Of a stretch of 64,000 nucleotides of DNA, positions 53,433 to 62,708 are shown piece after piece. Each line of letters begins with the position of its first letter. The stretch's first letter is position 1. The DNA lies in contig NZ_JAOEAL010000001.1 in assembly GCF_029835735.1 (NCBI RefSeq), positions 4,030,001 through 4,094,000 on the forward strand, written 5' to 3'. This DNA is from Shewanella sp. GD04112 (GTDB taxonomy: Bacteria; Pseudomonadota; Gammaproteobacteria; Enterobacterales; Shewanellaceae). The notes below the pieces were generated by a model. It worked only from the letters and a program-made list of their open reading frames with translations, ran no database searches and had not been told where the DNA came from. Made by a program: the position numbers and the translations under genes.

Positions 53433-55139
53433 TTATTGACTCAGCGGCGGTGTACGCGGCGGAACCATACGCTTATTGCCCGTTGACTCGAACGCGCCAG
53501 CAAACTTCAGCAGATTGTTATCATCGTAGGCACGGCCCGCGAAGGTTAATCCCACTGGCATACCAATATCGGCCATTACGCCCATAGGCACAGTCACAGT
53601 CGGCACGCCTAAATGGCGAATCGCAAGGTTACCGTTTGCTACCCAAACCCCATTGCTCCAAGCGATATCGGCTGAGGCCGGATTCACATGGGCATCGGCG
53701 GGGCCAACATCGGCCACGGTCGGGAACAGCACGGCATCCAGCTTAAGTCCGTCCATCCAGTCTTCGAGATCCAGTTTACGGGTCTTTTCTAAACCACGCA
53801 GACCATCGGGAATACTGTCGATCTGGTCATAGGATTTCAGGCCGCGTTTGGCCATATTGACATACTCTTCCATGCCCGCCGCTAAGTCACCCTCACGGTT
53901 TGGCAAGGTGCCGAGGTCATGGGGGAATATCAAATGTCCCACCACATCTTCAAGCTTGTTGAGTTTAGGGTCGTTGTTCGCCCGCAGGAATTCATCGAAC
54001 GCCCAACCCGAAAGCTCCCATAATTCATCATGGAGGAATTGGGGCGTCACTATGCCGCGGTTAAACACGGTCGGCGCGCCGGGGCGGTCGCCTTCACAGT
54101 TAGACACCAGCGGAAAATCGACTTCAATCACTTCCGCACCGGCGGCTTCTAGGGCTTTACGCGCCGCTTCCCACAAATCGATAACAGATTGGCGAGTATG
54201 AATGCGTTGTCCCGTTGGTCCACCGATACCTGGGTTTTCGCTGGTACCTGCGAGTTCATCTTTGTTGATGTACATGCGCGGTACGCCAAAACGCTTCCCC
54301 TTAAGGGTGTCGGCGCTGGCGGCGAGTGCCAGATAGGATTCTGGGCGAACGCTAGACGCTTTAGGGATTTGAACCCAAGGTTGCAAGCGCCAGAGGTCGC
54401 CACGGGTGATAGGGTCATCGGCCACAATCACATCCAGCACTTCGAGCATATCCGCCATAGTGCGAGTATAAGGCACGACCACGTCCATGGTTGGGGTCAA
54501 TGGCCAGTTGCCACGCACCGAAATCACCCCGCGAGACGGCGTATAGGCGCACAAACCGTTATTAGACGCAGGGCCACGACCACTCGACCAAGTCTCTTCG
54601 GCAAGACCGAACGCCGAGTAGCTTGCCGCTGTTCCTGTACCCGCTCCGTTGGATGAGCCCGAGGCAAAGGGCGCCGTCAGATAGTTCGCATTGTAGGGGC
54701 TTTCGGCGCGGCCATAGTGACCACGCTGCATGCCGCCATTCGCCATCGGTGGCATATTGGTTTTGCCTAAGCAAATAGCACCCGCGGCGCGTAGGCGCTC
54801 GACGGCAAAGGCATCGTACTGGGCCACTAAATCTTTAAATGCTGGGCTGCCAGACGCCGCCGTCAATCCCTTCACTAAATAGCTGTCCTTAGCGGTGTAA
54901 GGAATACCATCGAGCGGGCTTAAGGTTTCGCCACGGGCACGGCGCGCATCTGAAGCCTCGGCTTCTTTCAGCGCATCGGGATTGTGCACCACTAACGCAT
55001 TCAGCTTAGTCTCAGTGGCAGGCCCATCGTAAGCCGCCACTCGAGCCAAATAGGATTTCACCAACTCAACCGCAGTCGTGCGGCCAGATTCGAGCGCTTC
55101 ACGCAGCTCGGCAATGGAAACTTCGGTCACTTCAAACAT
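53433..55139 (-). CDS. Amidase-signature-family amidase
   Basis: An amidase of ~568 residues from the Ser-Ser-Lys (amidase signature) family. The lysine lies in YTAKDSYLVKG, the middle serine in SGSSNGAGTGTAAS, and the nucleophile serine in TWSSGRGPAS. This last stretch normally reads TGGSIRxPAS, so two glycines and a hydrophobic residue are changed. I start at ATG 55139 (MFEVTEVSI) with GGAGGG upstream; a longer frame to 55190 is less likely. The gene follows agmatine deiminase by ~80 bp on the same strand, so it may act on N-carbamoylputrescine or another amide. That role is inferred. Confidence 0.85.
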   Translation of the reverse strand: MFEVTEVSIAELREALESGRTTAVELVKSYLARVAAYDGPATETKLNALVVHNPDALKEAEASDARRARGETLSPLDGIPYTAKDSYLVKGLTAASGSPAFKDLVAQYDAFAVERLRAAGAICLGKTNMPPMANGGMQRGHYGRAESPYNANYLTAPFASGSSNGAGTGTAASYSAFGLAEETWSSGRGPASNNGLCAYTPSRGVISVRGNWPLTPTMDVVVPYTRTMADMLEVLDVIVADDPITRGDLWRLQPWVQIPKASSVRPESYLALAASADTLKGKRFGVPRMYINKDELAGTSENPGIGGPTGQRIHTRQSVIDLWEAARKALEAAGAEVIEVDFPLVSNCEGDRPGAPTVFNRGIVTPQFLHDELWELSGWAFDEFLRANNDPKLNKLEDVVGHLIFPHDLGTLPNREGDLAAGMEEYVNMAKRGLKSYDQIDSIPDGLRGLEKTRKLDLEDWMDGLKLDAVLFPTVADVGPADAHVNPASADIAWSNGVWVANGNLAIRHLGVPTVTVPMGVMADIGMPVGLTFAGRAYDDNNLLKFAGAFESTGNKRMVPPRTPPLSQ

Positions 55140-55216
55140 CTTACGCCCTCCCGCTGAAAGCCAATTGTGGTGCAATAACAGTGACATCAAGCGTCATACT
55201 GTTCTCCTTGGTGTAC

Positions 55217-56329
55217 TTACTTTCCAGAAGGGATCTGCTGGGTAATACAGTGGATATTGCCGCCACCTAATAAAATCTCCCGCGCGGGCACACCCACAAT
55301 CTTGTGCTTAGGGAAAATTTCCTGAAGTTTTTGCGCGGCGATATCGTCGGTTGCAGGGTCAAGCAGTGGGAATACGATACGATCGTTAGTGATTAAAAAG
55401 TTCACATAAGAACCCGCTAAGCGCTCGCCCGCAGTGCGCGGTACGCCAGTGCCTTCTGTCACGCCTTTTGATTCTTCTTCGGTGCAATACAGAGGACCCG
55501 GTTGTGGCAGCAGGTGAATTTTTAACTTGCGACCTTGGGCGTCAACCGTGTTTTGCAACACGTCCAACGCGGCTTTCGAGCGTGGGTATTGTGGATCGGT
55601 TTCATCGTCGGTCCAGTGCAGGATCACTTCACCAGGGCGCGCAAAACAACACATGTTGTCGATATGGCCGTCGGTTTCGTCCATATAAACGCCCTCTTCC
55701 AACCAGATAAACTGCTTAACATTCAAATAGTCACGCAGTAAGGCTTCGATCTGCTCTTTCGTCAGTTCTGGGTTACGGTTGGCGTTAAGTAAACATTCGG
55801 CCGTAGTCATACAGGTGCCTTCACCATCGACATGGATAGAGCCACCTTCGAGGATCAACGGCGCACTATAACGGGCAAAACCATGTTGCTTGAGCATTTG
55901 TGCGGCAACCTGTTCGTCTTTATCCCATGGGAAATACAGACCACCGTTGTGGCCACCCCAAGCATTGAAGCCCCAATCCACACCACGGCATTCGCCCTCG
56001 GCATTAACCACCACAGTAGGTCCAGTGTCGCGAGCCCAGCAGTCGTTACTGTCGATTTCGACCAGAGTCACGTGGGAAGGCATCACTTTTTGAGCTTCTG
56101 CTAAAAAGGCCTGAGGCACACCCATATAAACGGGAGTTGCCCCACCAATAGCATCGGCCACCTTAGCAAAGGTCGCTTGAGCATAAGCACCTGCAGAGCG
56201 CCAGTTATCAGGACGATATGGCCAAATCATCCATACGGCTTGCTGCGCCGCCCATTCGGCGGGCATATAAAAACCATCTGCTGATGGCTTAGTCGTTAAC
56301 TGCGTGGCATCCACATTCGCGTTTGTCAT
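55217..56329 (-). CDS. aguA: Agmatine deiminase
   Basis: AguA hydrolyses agmatine to N-carbamoylputrescine and ammonia, on the arginine-to-putrescine route. Its 370 residues are normal. Motifs of the guanidino-group-modifying family are visible: WARDTGPTVV, EGGSIHVDGEG, DGHIDNMCCFA and the catalytic cysteine in GGGNIHCITQQIP. It is the first gene of a unit with the amidase. No aguB-type nitrilase gene lies next to it. Confidence 0.96.
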   Translation of the reverse strand: MTNANVDATQLTTKPSADGFYMPAEWAAQQAVWMIWPYRPDNWRSAGAYAQATFAKVADAIGGATPVYMGVPQAFLAEAQKVMPSHVTLVEIDSNDCWARDTGPTVVVNAEGECRGVDWGFNAWGGHNGGLYFPWDKDEQVAAQMLKQHGFARYSAPLILEGGSIHVDGEGTCMTTAECLLNANRNPELTKEQIEALLRDYLNVKQFIWLEEGVYMDETDGHIDNMCCFARPGEVILHWTDDETDPQYPRSKAALDVLQNTVDAQGRKLKIHLLPQPGPLYCTEEESKGVTEGTGVPRTAGERLAGSYVNFLITNDRIVFPLLDPATDDIAAQKLQEIFPKHKIVGVPAREILLGGGNIHCITQQIPSGK

Positions 56330-56724
56330 GAGTTTTGTCTCCAGTAATGCTCAAATCTATAAGGGTGTACGCCCCGTTTAGGACGACAGAATAGAAATAC
56401 ACCTAACATAATCAAATAAATAAATCGAATAACCGCATTCATCACGCGGCGCGTTAGGTCAAAATTGCCACGTCTTCACTAGGTGAGTTTTCACCTGATA
56501 AACATTCTGGCGCCTATCTTATCATTTAAGACGGCTTTCGCTGAATAGTGCTATGCAGGGCATTGGTGAGAATTTACAGGATAATGCGCTATTTGCTGTC
56601 AGTGGCCGCTCACACCATCCACCCAAGCCAATGTAAAAAGGCGAACTATAAGGTTCGCCTTTGTTATTAACTTCTTAACAAGCAAGTGAAAATGAATGTT
56701 GGACTGTCGCAGTCAATACCAAAC
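56330..56724. other. Intergenic region between aguA and the hydroxybutyrate dehydrogenase gene
   Basis: About 395 bp. It holds the aguA promoter region, with an inverted repeat AGGTGA-GTTT-TCACCT (56481-56496) that could be an operator, and the terminator of the dehydrogenase (56637-56662). No gene is visible. Confidence 0.4.
56637..56662 (-). terminator. Terminator after 3-hydroxybutyrate dehydrogenase
   Basis: The 10-bp stem AAAGGCGAAC / GTTCGCCTTT has a 6-base loop and, on the minus strand, T continues past the stem. Confidence 0.82.
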
Positions 56725-57525
56725 CTATTGCGCGGTCCAGGCGCCATCCATAGCCAGCGATGCGCCCGTAATTCCCCGCGCCGCACTGCTACATAAAAAC
56801 AGCACAAACTCGCCAATCTGACGTGGGTCGAGCATCTCTGGCAGGGGTTGTTTTGCCGTGACGAGCTGGTACTTAGCTTCGTCGTAACTTAAACCCTTAT
56901 TGCTGGCGATGGCCTCAATCTGCTTGTTGATCAGCGGCGTATCCACCCAGCCAGGGCAAATCGCATTGACGGTAATCCCCTGCTCGGCGCACTCGATAGC
57001 CACGACTTTGGTTAAGCCGACAATCCCGTGTTTAGCCGCACAATAGGCCGCCTTGTTGACCGAGGCTACTAAGCCATGCACCGAGGCGATATTGATAATG
57101 CGGCCCCAACGCTTTTCGGCCATCGCAGGCACGGCTTGTTGAATGGTATGAAATGCCGAGGATAGGTTAATGGCGATAATGTCGTTCCATTTATCAATGG
57201 GGAAATGCGCAACATTTTCAGTGTGTTGAATACCGGCGTTATTCACCAAAATATCAATACTACCCAATGCCTTAACGCCAGCATCCATAAAAGCATGAAT
57301 GCTCTCGGGATCCCGCAGATCGGCGTTACTGAAATAAGTGTGAATATGATATTGCTCGGCAAACTCCGCCGCAAGGCGCCGCCCCTCGGCTTCTGGCATT
57401 AATCCATGCAGGATCAGATGACAACCTTGCTCCGCCAACACATGGGCCGTTGCTAAACCAATACCACTGGTGGAGCCGGTGATCAGCCCTACCTTGCCCT
57501 TTAAGCTTGAGTGTTCAACCGCCAT
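56725..57525 (-). CDS. 3-hydroxybutyrate dehydrogenase
   Basis: A short-chain dehydrogenase of 266 residues that oxidises D-3-hydroxybutyrate to acetoacetate with NAD. Visible elements are TGSTSGIG (cofactor), NNAG, catalytic Ser in IINIASVHG, and Tyr-Lys in AAYCAAKHG. The C-terminal half reads GWVDTPLINKQIEAIA, as in known HBDH. I start at ATG 57525 (MAVEHSSLKG), with GGGAG 9 bases upstream; the extended frame to 57603 is unlikely. It is divergent from scoAB, with a 218-bp shared promoter region. Confidence 0.92.
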   Translation of the reverse strand: MAVEHSSLKGKVGLITGSTSGIGLATAHVLAEQGCHLILHGLMPEAEGRRLAAEFAEQYHIHTYFSNADLRDPESIHAFMDAGVKALGSIDILVNNAGIQHTENVAHFPIDKWNDIIAINLSSAFHTIQQAVPAMAEKRWGRIINIASVHGLVASVNKAAYCAAKHGIVGLTKVVAIECAEQGITVNAICPGWVDTPLINKQIEAIASNKGLSYDEAKYQLVTAKQPLPEMLDPRQIGEFVLFLCSSAARGITGASLAMDGAWTAQ

Positions 57526-57743
57526 ATTGCTTGTCTCCCGATGCTTTAAAATCCAGTCACAGTCCTTTATCCATGCCTTGAACACAGGCATCGCGGGGCG
57601 CACATTCCCAATGCCCCAGACTCAATACCATTAGAATATGGCAATTGGCCGCGGTTTTATTTGGCACCTTAGTACCATAGGAGCGCCCGAGAAATTGGGT
57701 AATAGTAAGCGCCACACTTTCAGCAAGCGTAAGAGAGCACTCC

Positions 57744-58451
57744 ATGTCTGGATTGAATAAGGTGGTTACCAGCTACGCCGATGCGTTAGCGGGACTCGAA
57801 GATGGGATGACGGTGATCGCGGGCGGCTTTGGCCTTTGCGGTATTCCTGAAAATCTCATCAAAGAAATCAAACACAAGGGCACAAAAAACCTGACCGTCG
57901 TCTCCAATAACTGCGGCACCACGGAATACGGGCTTGGGATCTTACTGCTCGATAAACAGATCAAAAAAATGATCGCCTCCTATGTGGGTGAAAATGCCAA
58001 CTTCGAGGCGCAGATGATGTCTGGCGAACTGGAAGTCGAACTCACACCGCAGGGCACGCTGGCGGAAAAAATGCGGGCGGCGGGCGCGGGCATTCCGGCT
58101 TTTTATACCGCAACAGGCTATGGCACTGACGTCGCAATAGGTAAAGAAGTCAAAGAATTCAATGGTCGCCATTACATTCTTGAAGAATCCATTACAGGCG
58201 ACTTTGCCATAGTCAAAGCCTGGAAGGCCGACACCTTCGGCAATTTAGTCTTTCGCAGAACCGCCCGTAACTTCAATCCCCTTGCCGCCACAGCGGGCAA
58301 GATAACCGTGGTGGAGGTGGAGGAAATTGTCGAGCCGGGTCAATTAGATCCCGATGAAATCCATACGCCCGGCATCTATGTCGACCGACTTATCCAAGGC
58401 AGCTTCGAGAAACGTATCGAGCAACTGACTACCCGTCCCTCCAGCAAATAG
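57744..58451 (+). CDS. scoA: Succinyl-CoA:3-ketoacid CoA-transferase subunit A
   Basis: The alpha subunit of 3-oxoacid CoA-transferase (SCOT/AtoD type), 235 residues. It carries DGMTVIAGGFGLCGIPENLI and NNCGTTEYGLGILL, typical of family I CoA-transferases. With subunit B it moves CoA from succinyl-CoA to acetoacetate. It lies 9 bp before scoB. The divergent dehydrogenase supplies acetoacetate. Confidence 0.95.
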   Translation: MSGLNKVVTSYADALAGLEDGMTVIAGGFGLCGIPENLIKEIKHKGTKNLTVVSNNCGTTEYGLGILLLDKQIKKMIASYVGENANFEAQMMSGELEVELTPQGTLAEKMRAAGAGIPAFYTATGYGTDVAIGKEVKEFNGRHYILEESITGDFAIVKAWKADTFGNLVFRRTARNFNPLAATAGKITVVEVEEIVEPGQLDPDEIHTPGIYVDRLIQGSFEKRIEQLTTRPSSK

Positions 58452-58460
58452 GATTTGGTT

Positions 58461-59123
58461 ATGGCACTTTCAAGAGAACAACTCGCCCAGCGCGTCGCCC
58501 AAGAACTCAAAGATGGCTATTACGTGAATCTCGGTATTGGTATCCCCACACTGGTGGCCAACTATATTCCCGAAGGCATTGAAGTGATGCTGCAATCCGA
58601 AAATGGTCTGTTAGGGATGGGGCCTTTTCCGACCATGGAAGAGGTCGATGCCGACTTAATCAATGCCGGAAAACAAACCGTGACTATGGCAAGGGGCGCC
58701 GCCCTCTTCGACTCGGCCGAGTCCTTTGCGATGATCCGCGGCGGCCATGTGGATCTCACCGTATTAGGCGCCTTTGAGGTCGACACTCAGGGCAATATTG
58801 CCTCCTATATGATCCCGGGCAAATTAATTAAGGGCATGGGCGGCGCCATGGATCTTGTCGCCGGCGCCGACAATATCATTGTGACCATGACCCACGCCTC
58901 AAAACACGGTGAATCTAAGCTATTAACCGAGTGCACCCTGCCGCTAACAGGTAAGGGCTGTATCAAAAAAGTGCTGACGGATCTGGCCTTTATCGAAATC
59001 AAAGAAGGCAAATTTCATCTGCTCGAACGTGCGCCTGGCGTGAGTGTCGAGGAAATTATCAAGCTCACCGCAGGCGAATTGGTGGTACCTGAGCATGTCC
59101 CAGAGATGATGTTTAGCGAATAA
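58461..59123 (+). CDS. scoB: Succinyl-CoA:3-ketoacid CoA-transferase subunit B
   Basis: The beta subunit, 220 residues, contains the catalytic glutamate in QSENGLLGMGP. Further family marks are GGHVDLTVLGAFEVD and NIIVTMTHASKHGESKLL. I start at ATG 58461 (MALSREQLAQRV); a TTG at 58455 in frame would add two residues and has no better site. No thiolase gene is next to it, so the acetoacetyl-CoA product must be split by an enzyme encoded elsewhere. Confidence 0.95.
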   Translation: MALSREQLAQRVAQELKDGYYVNLGIGIPTLVANYIPEGIEVMLQSENGLLGMGPFPTMEEVDADLINAGKQTVTMARGAALFDSAESFAMIRGGHVDLTVLGAFEVDTQGNIASYMIPGKLIKGMGGAMDLVAGADNIIVTMTHASKHGESKLLTECTLPLTGKGCIKKVLTDLAFIEIKEGKFHLLERAPGVSVEEIIKLTAGELVVPEHVPEMMFSE

Positions 59124-59180
59124 GCACCATTAAACAGTAGGCTCAAGTGCGCATTCAAATATGCCTTTTCAAATCACCAA

Positions 59181-59215
59181 TAAAAGCAGGGATACCTTAG
59201 GTATCCCTGCTTTTA
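59181..59215. terminator. Bidirectional terminator between scoB and metE
   Basis: The perfect 16-bp stem TAAAAGCAGGGATACC / GGTATCCCTGCTTTTA has a 3-base loop. It has A on one side and T on the other, and serves both converging genes. Confidence 0.88.
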
Positions 59216-59259
59216 TTACGCTATGCCAAAGAGGCATTCATTGCGGATATTACACGCGC

Positions 59260-61542
59260 TTAGCCAAGGCGGCGACGCAGTTCGCGGGTCGCATCGACCA
59301 TATTCTTCAACGCGGGTTCTACCTCATCCCAAGTGCGGGTCTTCAGGCCGCAATCGGGGTTAACCCAGAGTTGGCGCACAGGCACTTTTTGCGCCGCTTT
59401 TTCGATAAGGTGCACCATGGCCTCAACACTTGGCGTATTTGGCGAATGGATATCGTAAACGCCTGGGCCAATTTCATTTGGATATTCAAAATCTTCAAAG
59501 GCGTTGAGCAGTTCCATACGTGAACGCGAGGTCTCGATGGTGATCACATCCGCATCCATGGCGGCAATGGCGGCGATCGTGTCGTTAAACTCGCTGTAGC
59601 ACATATGGGTGTGGATTTGGGTTTCATCCACAACACCCGCCGCACTCAGTTTAAAGGCATTCACTGCCCAATCTAAGTAAGCTTGCCACTCGCTTTGCTT
59701 TAATGGCAGACCTTCGCGGAAGGCTGGTTCATCAATTTGGATAATGCCAATGCCTGCATTTTGTAAATCCACCACTTCATCACGAATCGCCAGCGCCAAT
59801 TGGGTGGCAATGGTATCGCGGTTGATATCTTCACGGGCAAACGACCAATGTAGAATCGTCACCGGACCCGTTAACATACCTTTGACGGGTTTGTCCGTCA
59901 GGCTTTGGGCGAATTCGGCCCACTCTACTGTCATCGCTTTCGGGCGGCTCACATCACCATAAATCAATGGCGGCTTAACGCAGCGAGAACCATAACTCTG
60001 CACCCAACCATTTTTGGTAAAGCCCACGCCTTCGAGCTGCTCGCCGAAGTATTCCACCATGTCGTTACGCTCGGCCTCACCGTGTACTAGCACATCGATA
60101 CCGAGTTTAAGTTGGCGGTCGATGGTATCGCGGGTCACTTGCTGCAACTGCTCGGTATATTGGGCATCGCTTAACTCCCCTTTGCGCCAGCGGCTACGTA
60201 AACCACGAATGGCGGGCGTTTGTGGGAATGAGCCAATCGTGGTCGTGGGCAGCAATGGCAAACGATACTTGCGCTGCTGTACCGCTTGGCGCTCAGTAAA
60301 TTCGCTCACACGTTCATAGTCAGCTTGGGTGAGCGCAGCGACACGGGCGATCACTTTTGCATCCGCAGCCTGTGCCTTAGCCTCACGGCGTGCCAAACAA
60401 GTGTTAACTATCTCTTTGGCGGCAACAGACTCTGGAGCCTGTAACAATTGGCGCACATTGGCCAGTTCCAACAGCTTTTGCTTAGCAAATGCGAGCTGCT
60501 GACGTAACGCTGGCGTGAGGGTTGTCTCTACCTCTAAATCCACAGGGCTGTGCAGCAGTGAGCATGAGGTGCCAATCCATAGGCGCGCGCCGTCTTGTGA
60601 GCATAAGTCTCGGGCAACACTACCGATACGCTCGACAATCAGGTCAACCTCTGCCGCCCACACGTTACGGCCATTAACTACACCCGCTGAGAGAATTTGA
60701 TCTGATCTTAAGGCATTGGCAAACAAGGCCAATTGTTCAGGGGCAGTCACTAAATCGAGGTGCAGACCCGCCACCGGCAACGCGGAAACCAGCGCCTGAT
60801 GATGACTAATGCTGCCATAGTAACTGGTGAGTAAAATCTTCACTTGAGCCGTTTTAAGCGCTTGATAAGCTTCGCTAATCGCCGCTTGCCAATCGGCGGT
60901 TAATTCGAGTGCTAGGATTGGCTCCTCAAGCTGTACCCAAGTCACGCCCTGCGCGGCAAAACGCGCAAGAATGTCGGCATAGGCCTTTAACAGATTGGGC
61001 AATAGGCTGAGTTTATCGAAATCCTGACCCACGGTTTTGGCCAGATACAAGTAACTCACAGGGCCTAACAATACGGGCTTGGCTTGATAACCCAGCGCCT
61101 GTGCCTCGGCCACTTCATCAAAAAACTGCTCATAGGCGATAGAGAACACTTGATCTTGCTTAAGCTCTGGCACTAAGTAGTGATAGTTAGTGTTGAAATA
61201 CTTCGTCATTTCCGAGGCTGGCGCATCGGTGCCAGTTGGTGCACGGCCACGGGCAACGCGGAATAAGGTATCAAGATCGATAGCACCCTCGCCGCGGTGG
61301 CGATCTGGGATGGCGTTAAGGGTTGCACTCAGGGTTAACACTTGATCGTAAAAGGCAAAATCACCCACTGGTACTTGCTCGATCCCTGCGGCGACTTGCC
61401 ATTGCCAATGGGTACGACGTAACTCCTTGGCCACCTCATGCAGTTCAGCTTGAGTGCTCTCACCACGCCAGTATTTTTCGAGGGCAAATTTCAGTTCACG
61501 ACGACGCCCGATACGGGGAAAACCAAGACTGTTTAATTGCAT
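59260..61542 (-). CDS. metE: Cobalamin-independent methionine synthase MetE
   Basis: MetE transfers a methyl group from 5-methyltetrahydropteroyltriglutamate to homocysteine without B12. Its 760 residues match the family. The start MQLNSLGFPRIGRRRELKFALE is typical. Zinc ligands include HTHMCYSEF and the cysteine in NPDCGLKTR; LPTTTIGSFPQT opens the C-terminal half. It is divergent from metR, with MetJ-like boxes between. Confidence 0.97.
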   Translation of the reverse strand: MQLNSLGFPRIGRRRELKFALEKYWRGESTQAELHEVAKELRRTHWQWQVAAGIEQVPVGDFAFYDQVLTLSATLNAIPDRHRGEGAIDLDTLFRVARGRAPTGTDAPASEMTKYFNTNYHYLVPELKQDQVFSIAYEQFFDEVAEAQALGYQAKPVLLGPVSYLYLAKTVGQDFDKLSLLPNLLKAYADILARFAAQGVTWVQLEEPILALELTADWQAAISEAYQALKTAQVKILLTSYYGSISHHQALVSALPVAGLHLDLVTAPEQLALFANALRSDQILSAGVVNGRNVWAAEVDLIVERIGSVARDLCSQDGARLWIGTSCSLLHSPVDLEVETTLTPALRQQLAFAKQKLLELANVRQLLQAPESVAAKEIVNTCLARREAKAQAADAKVIARVAALTQADYERVSEFTERQAVQQRKYRLPLLPTTTIGSFPQTPAIRGLRSRWRKGELSDAQYTEQLQQVTRDTIDRQLKLGIDVLVHGEAERNDMVEYFGEQLEGVGFTKNGWVQSYGSRCVKPPLIYGDVSRPKAMTVEWAEFAQSLTDKPVKGMLTGPVTILHWSFAREDINRDTIATQLALAIRDEVVDLQNAGIGIIQIDEPAFREGLPLKQSEWQAYLDWAVNAFKLSAAGVVDETQIHTHMCYSEFNDTIAAIAAMDADVITIETSRSRMELLNAFEDFEYPNEIGPGVYDIHSPNTPSVEAMVHLIEKAAQKVPVRQLWVNPDCGLKTRTWDEVEPALKNMVDATRELRRRLG

Positions 61543-61645
61543 ACCATATCTTCCTTTATTTGAGATAAGCCATATTCGGCACTAGCACCCAGCTGATGGT
61601 GTTTTCTTGGCAACTTTTCGCATTTAAGCCTAGATAAATCACAAT

Positions 61646-61669
61646 GGGCGTCTGGACGTCTAGAAGTTT
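61646..61669. promoter_or_regulatory. Tandem MetJ boxes between metE and metR
   Basis: Three adjacent 8-mers, GGGCGTCT, GGACGTCT and AGAAGTTT, match the met box AGACGTCT at 6, 7 and 6 of 8 (19 of 24 overall). Tandem met boxes are the normal MetJ operator, repressing when S-adenosylmethionine is plentiful. They lie ~105 bp before metE and ~75 bp before metR. Confidence 0.7.
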
Positions 61670-61717
61670 ATTGTGATAGTCTCTATGCCAGCAACCGAAT
61701 TGATTTCAAGCACAACA

Positions 61718-61730
61718 TGAGCGAAATTCA
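61718..61730 (+). promoter_or_regulatory. MetR-like site upstream of metR
   Basis: TGAG-CGAAA-TTCA differs by one base from the MetR consensus TGAA-N5-TTCA. It lies 13 bp before the metR start and could serve autoregulation. Confidence 0.4.
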
Positions 61731-61742
61731 CTTGGAGTGATC

Positions 61743-62648
61743 ATGATCGAACTAAGACATCTGCGAACCTTAATGGCACTGAAGGAAAGTGGCAGCTTGG
61801 CGGGCGCAGCCAAAAAACGTTTTGTCACTCAATCGGCTCTCTCCCATCAAATTAAGGAGTTAGAGCAACGAATTAACTCGCCCATTTTTGTGCGTAAAAG
61901 CAAACCCCTCTCTTTTACTCAGGAAGGCGCACGCCTGTTGCACCTCGCCGAGGAGATCCTGCCTAAGGTGTTAGAGACGGAAACGGATCTGAAAAATGGC
62001 CTAGAGACAGAGACCAATCAACTCAGAGTGGGGATTGAATGCCACAGCTGTTTTCGCTGGTTAATGCCAGTGATGGAGCAATTTAGGCAAGATCATCCGC
62101 AGGCCGAGTTAGATCTGTCGAGCCGTCACCTGTTCGATTCGCTCAATGCCTTAGAAATGGGCGAACTCGATATAGTGCTGACCTCGGATCCCGTGCCTGG
62201 GCACTCGCTCGCCTATCAGCATTTGTTTGATTTTGAAGTGAAGTTAGTGGTTGCCAAGGATCATCCCTTAGCGAAAGAAGCCTATGTTACGCCTAAGCAA
62301 TTGGCGCGTTTACCCATAATCAGCTACCCAGTGCCACTGGCGCGTTTAGATATTTACCGCCACTTTTTAGAACCCGCAGGTGTTGAGGCGGGTGAACAAA
62401 AGACCTGCGATTTGACCATGATGCTATTGCAACGCATCGCCTGTAAGGACGGTATCGCCGCCCTGCCCAACTGGTCAATCAATGAGGGACATGGCTTGAG
62501 CCTCGCCGCCGTTAAACTCGGCCAAGAAGGCTTAAAGCGCCCACTATTTGGTGCCTATCGCCGCCACAGCGCGAACTCGGCCTTAGTGCAAAACTGGCTG
62601 CAACTGGTGGCAAGCGAAGGCTTAGCGCGTCAGCAAAAATCCAATTAG
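61743..62648 (+). CDS. metR: LysR-type methionine regulator MetR
   Basis: This 301-residue LysR protein activates metE and other methionine genes with homocysteine as co-effector. The N-terminus MIELRHLRTLMALKESGSLAGAAKKRFVTQSALSHQIKELE matches MetR closely. ATG 61743 has GGAG upstream; a GTG two codons earlier is possible. It is divergent from metE across the MetJ-like boxes, the classic arrangement. Confidence 0.95.
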   Translation: MIELRHLRTLMALKESGSLAGAAKKRFVTQSALSHQIKELEQRINSPIFVRKSKPLSFTQEGARLLHLAEEILPKVLETETDLKNGLETETNQLRVGIECHSCFRWLMPVMEQFRQDHPQAELDLSSRHLFDSLNALEMGELDIVLTSDPVPGHSLAYQHLFDFEVKLVVAKDHPLAKEAYVTPKQLARLPIISYPVPLARLDIYRHFLEPAGVEAGEQKTCDLTMMLLQRIACKDGIAALPNWSINEGHGLSLAAVKLGQEGLKRPLFGAYRRHSANSALVQNWLQLVASEGLARQQKSN

Positions 62649-62664
62649 TGCCGTAAATCAGCAT

Positions 62665-62694
62665 AAAAAAAGCCTGCAATTGCAGGCTTTTTTA
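62665..62694. terminator. Bidirectional terminator between metR and the HDOD gene
   Basis: A long perfect palindrome: the GCCTGCAATTGCAGGC core (62672-62687) is flanked by A and T runs of six to seven on the two sides. Confidence 0.9.
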
Positions 62695-62708
62695 TTAAAG
62701 GTACATGC

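Noticed and set aside
56481..56496. AGGTGA-N4-TCACCT as a named operator of aguA
   Set aside because: It is a short inverted repeat that fits no regulator consensus I can name with confidence, so it is only mentioned in the intergenic entry.
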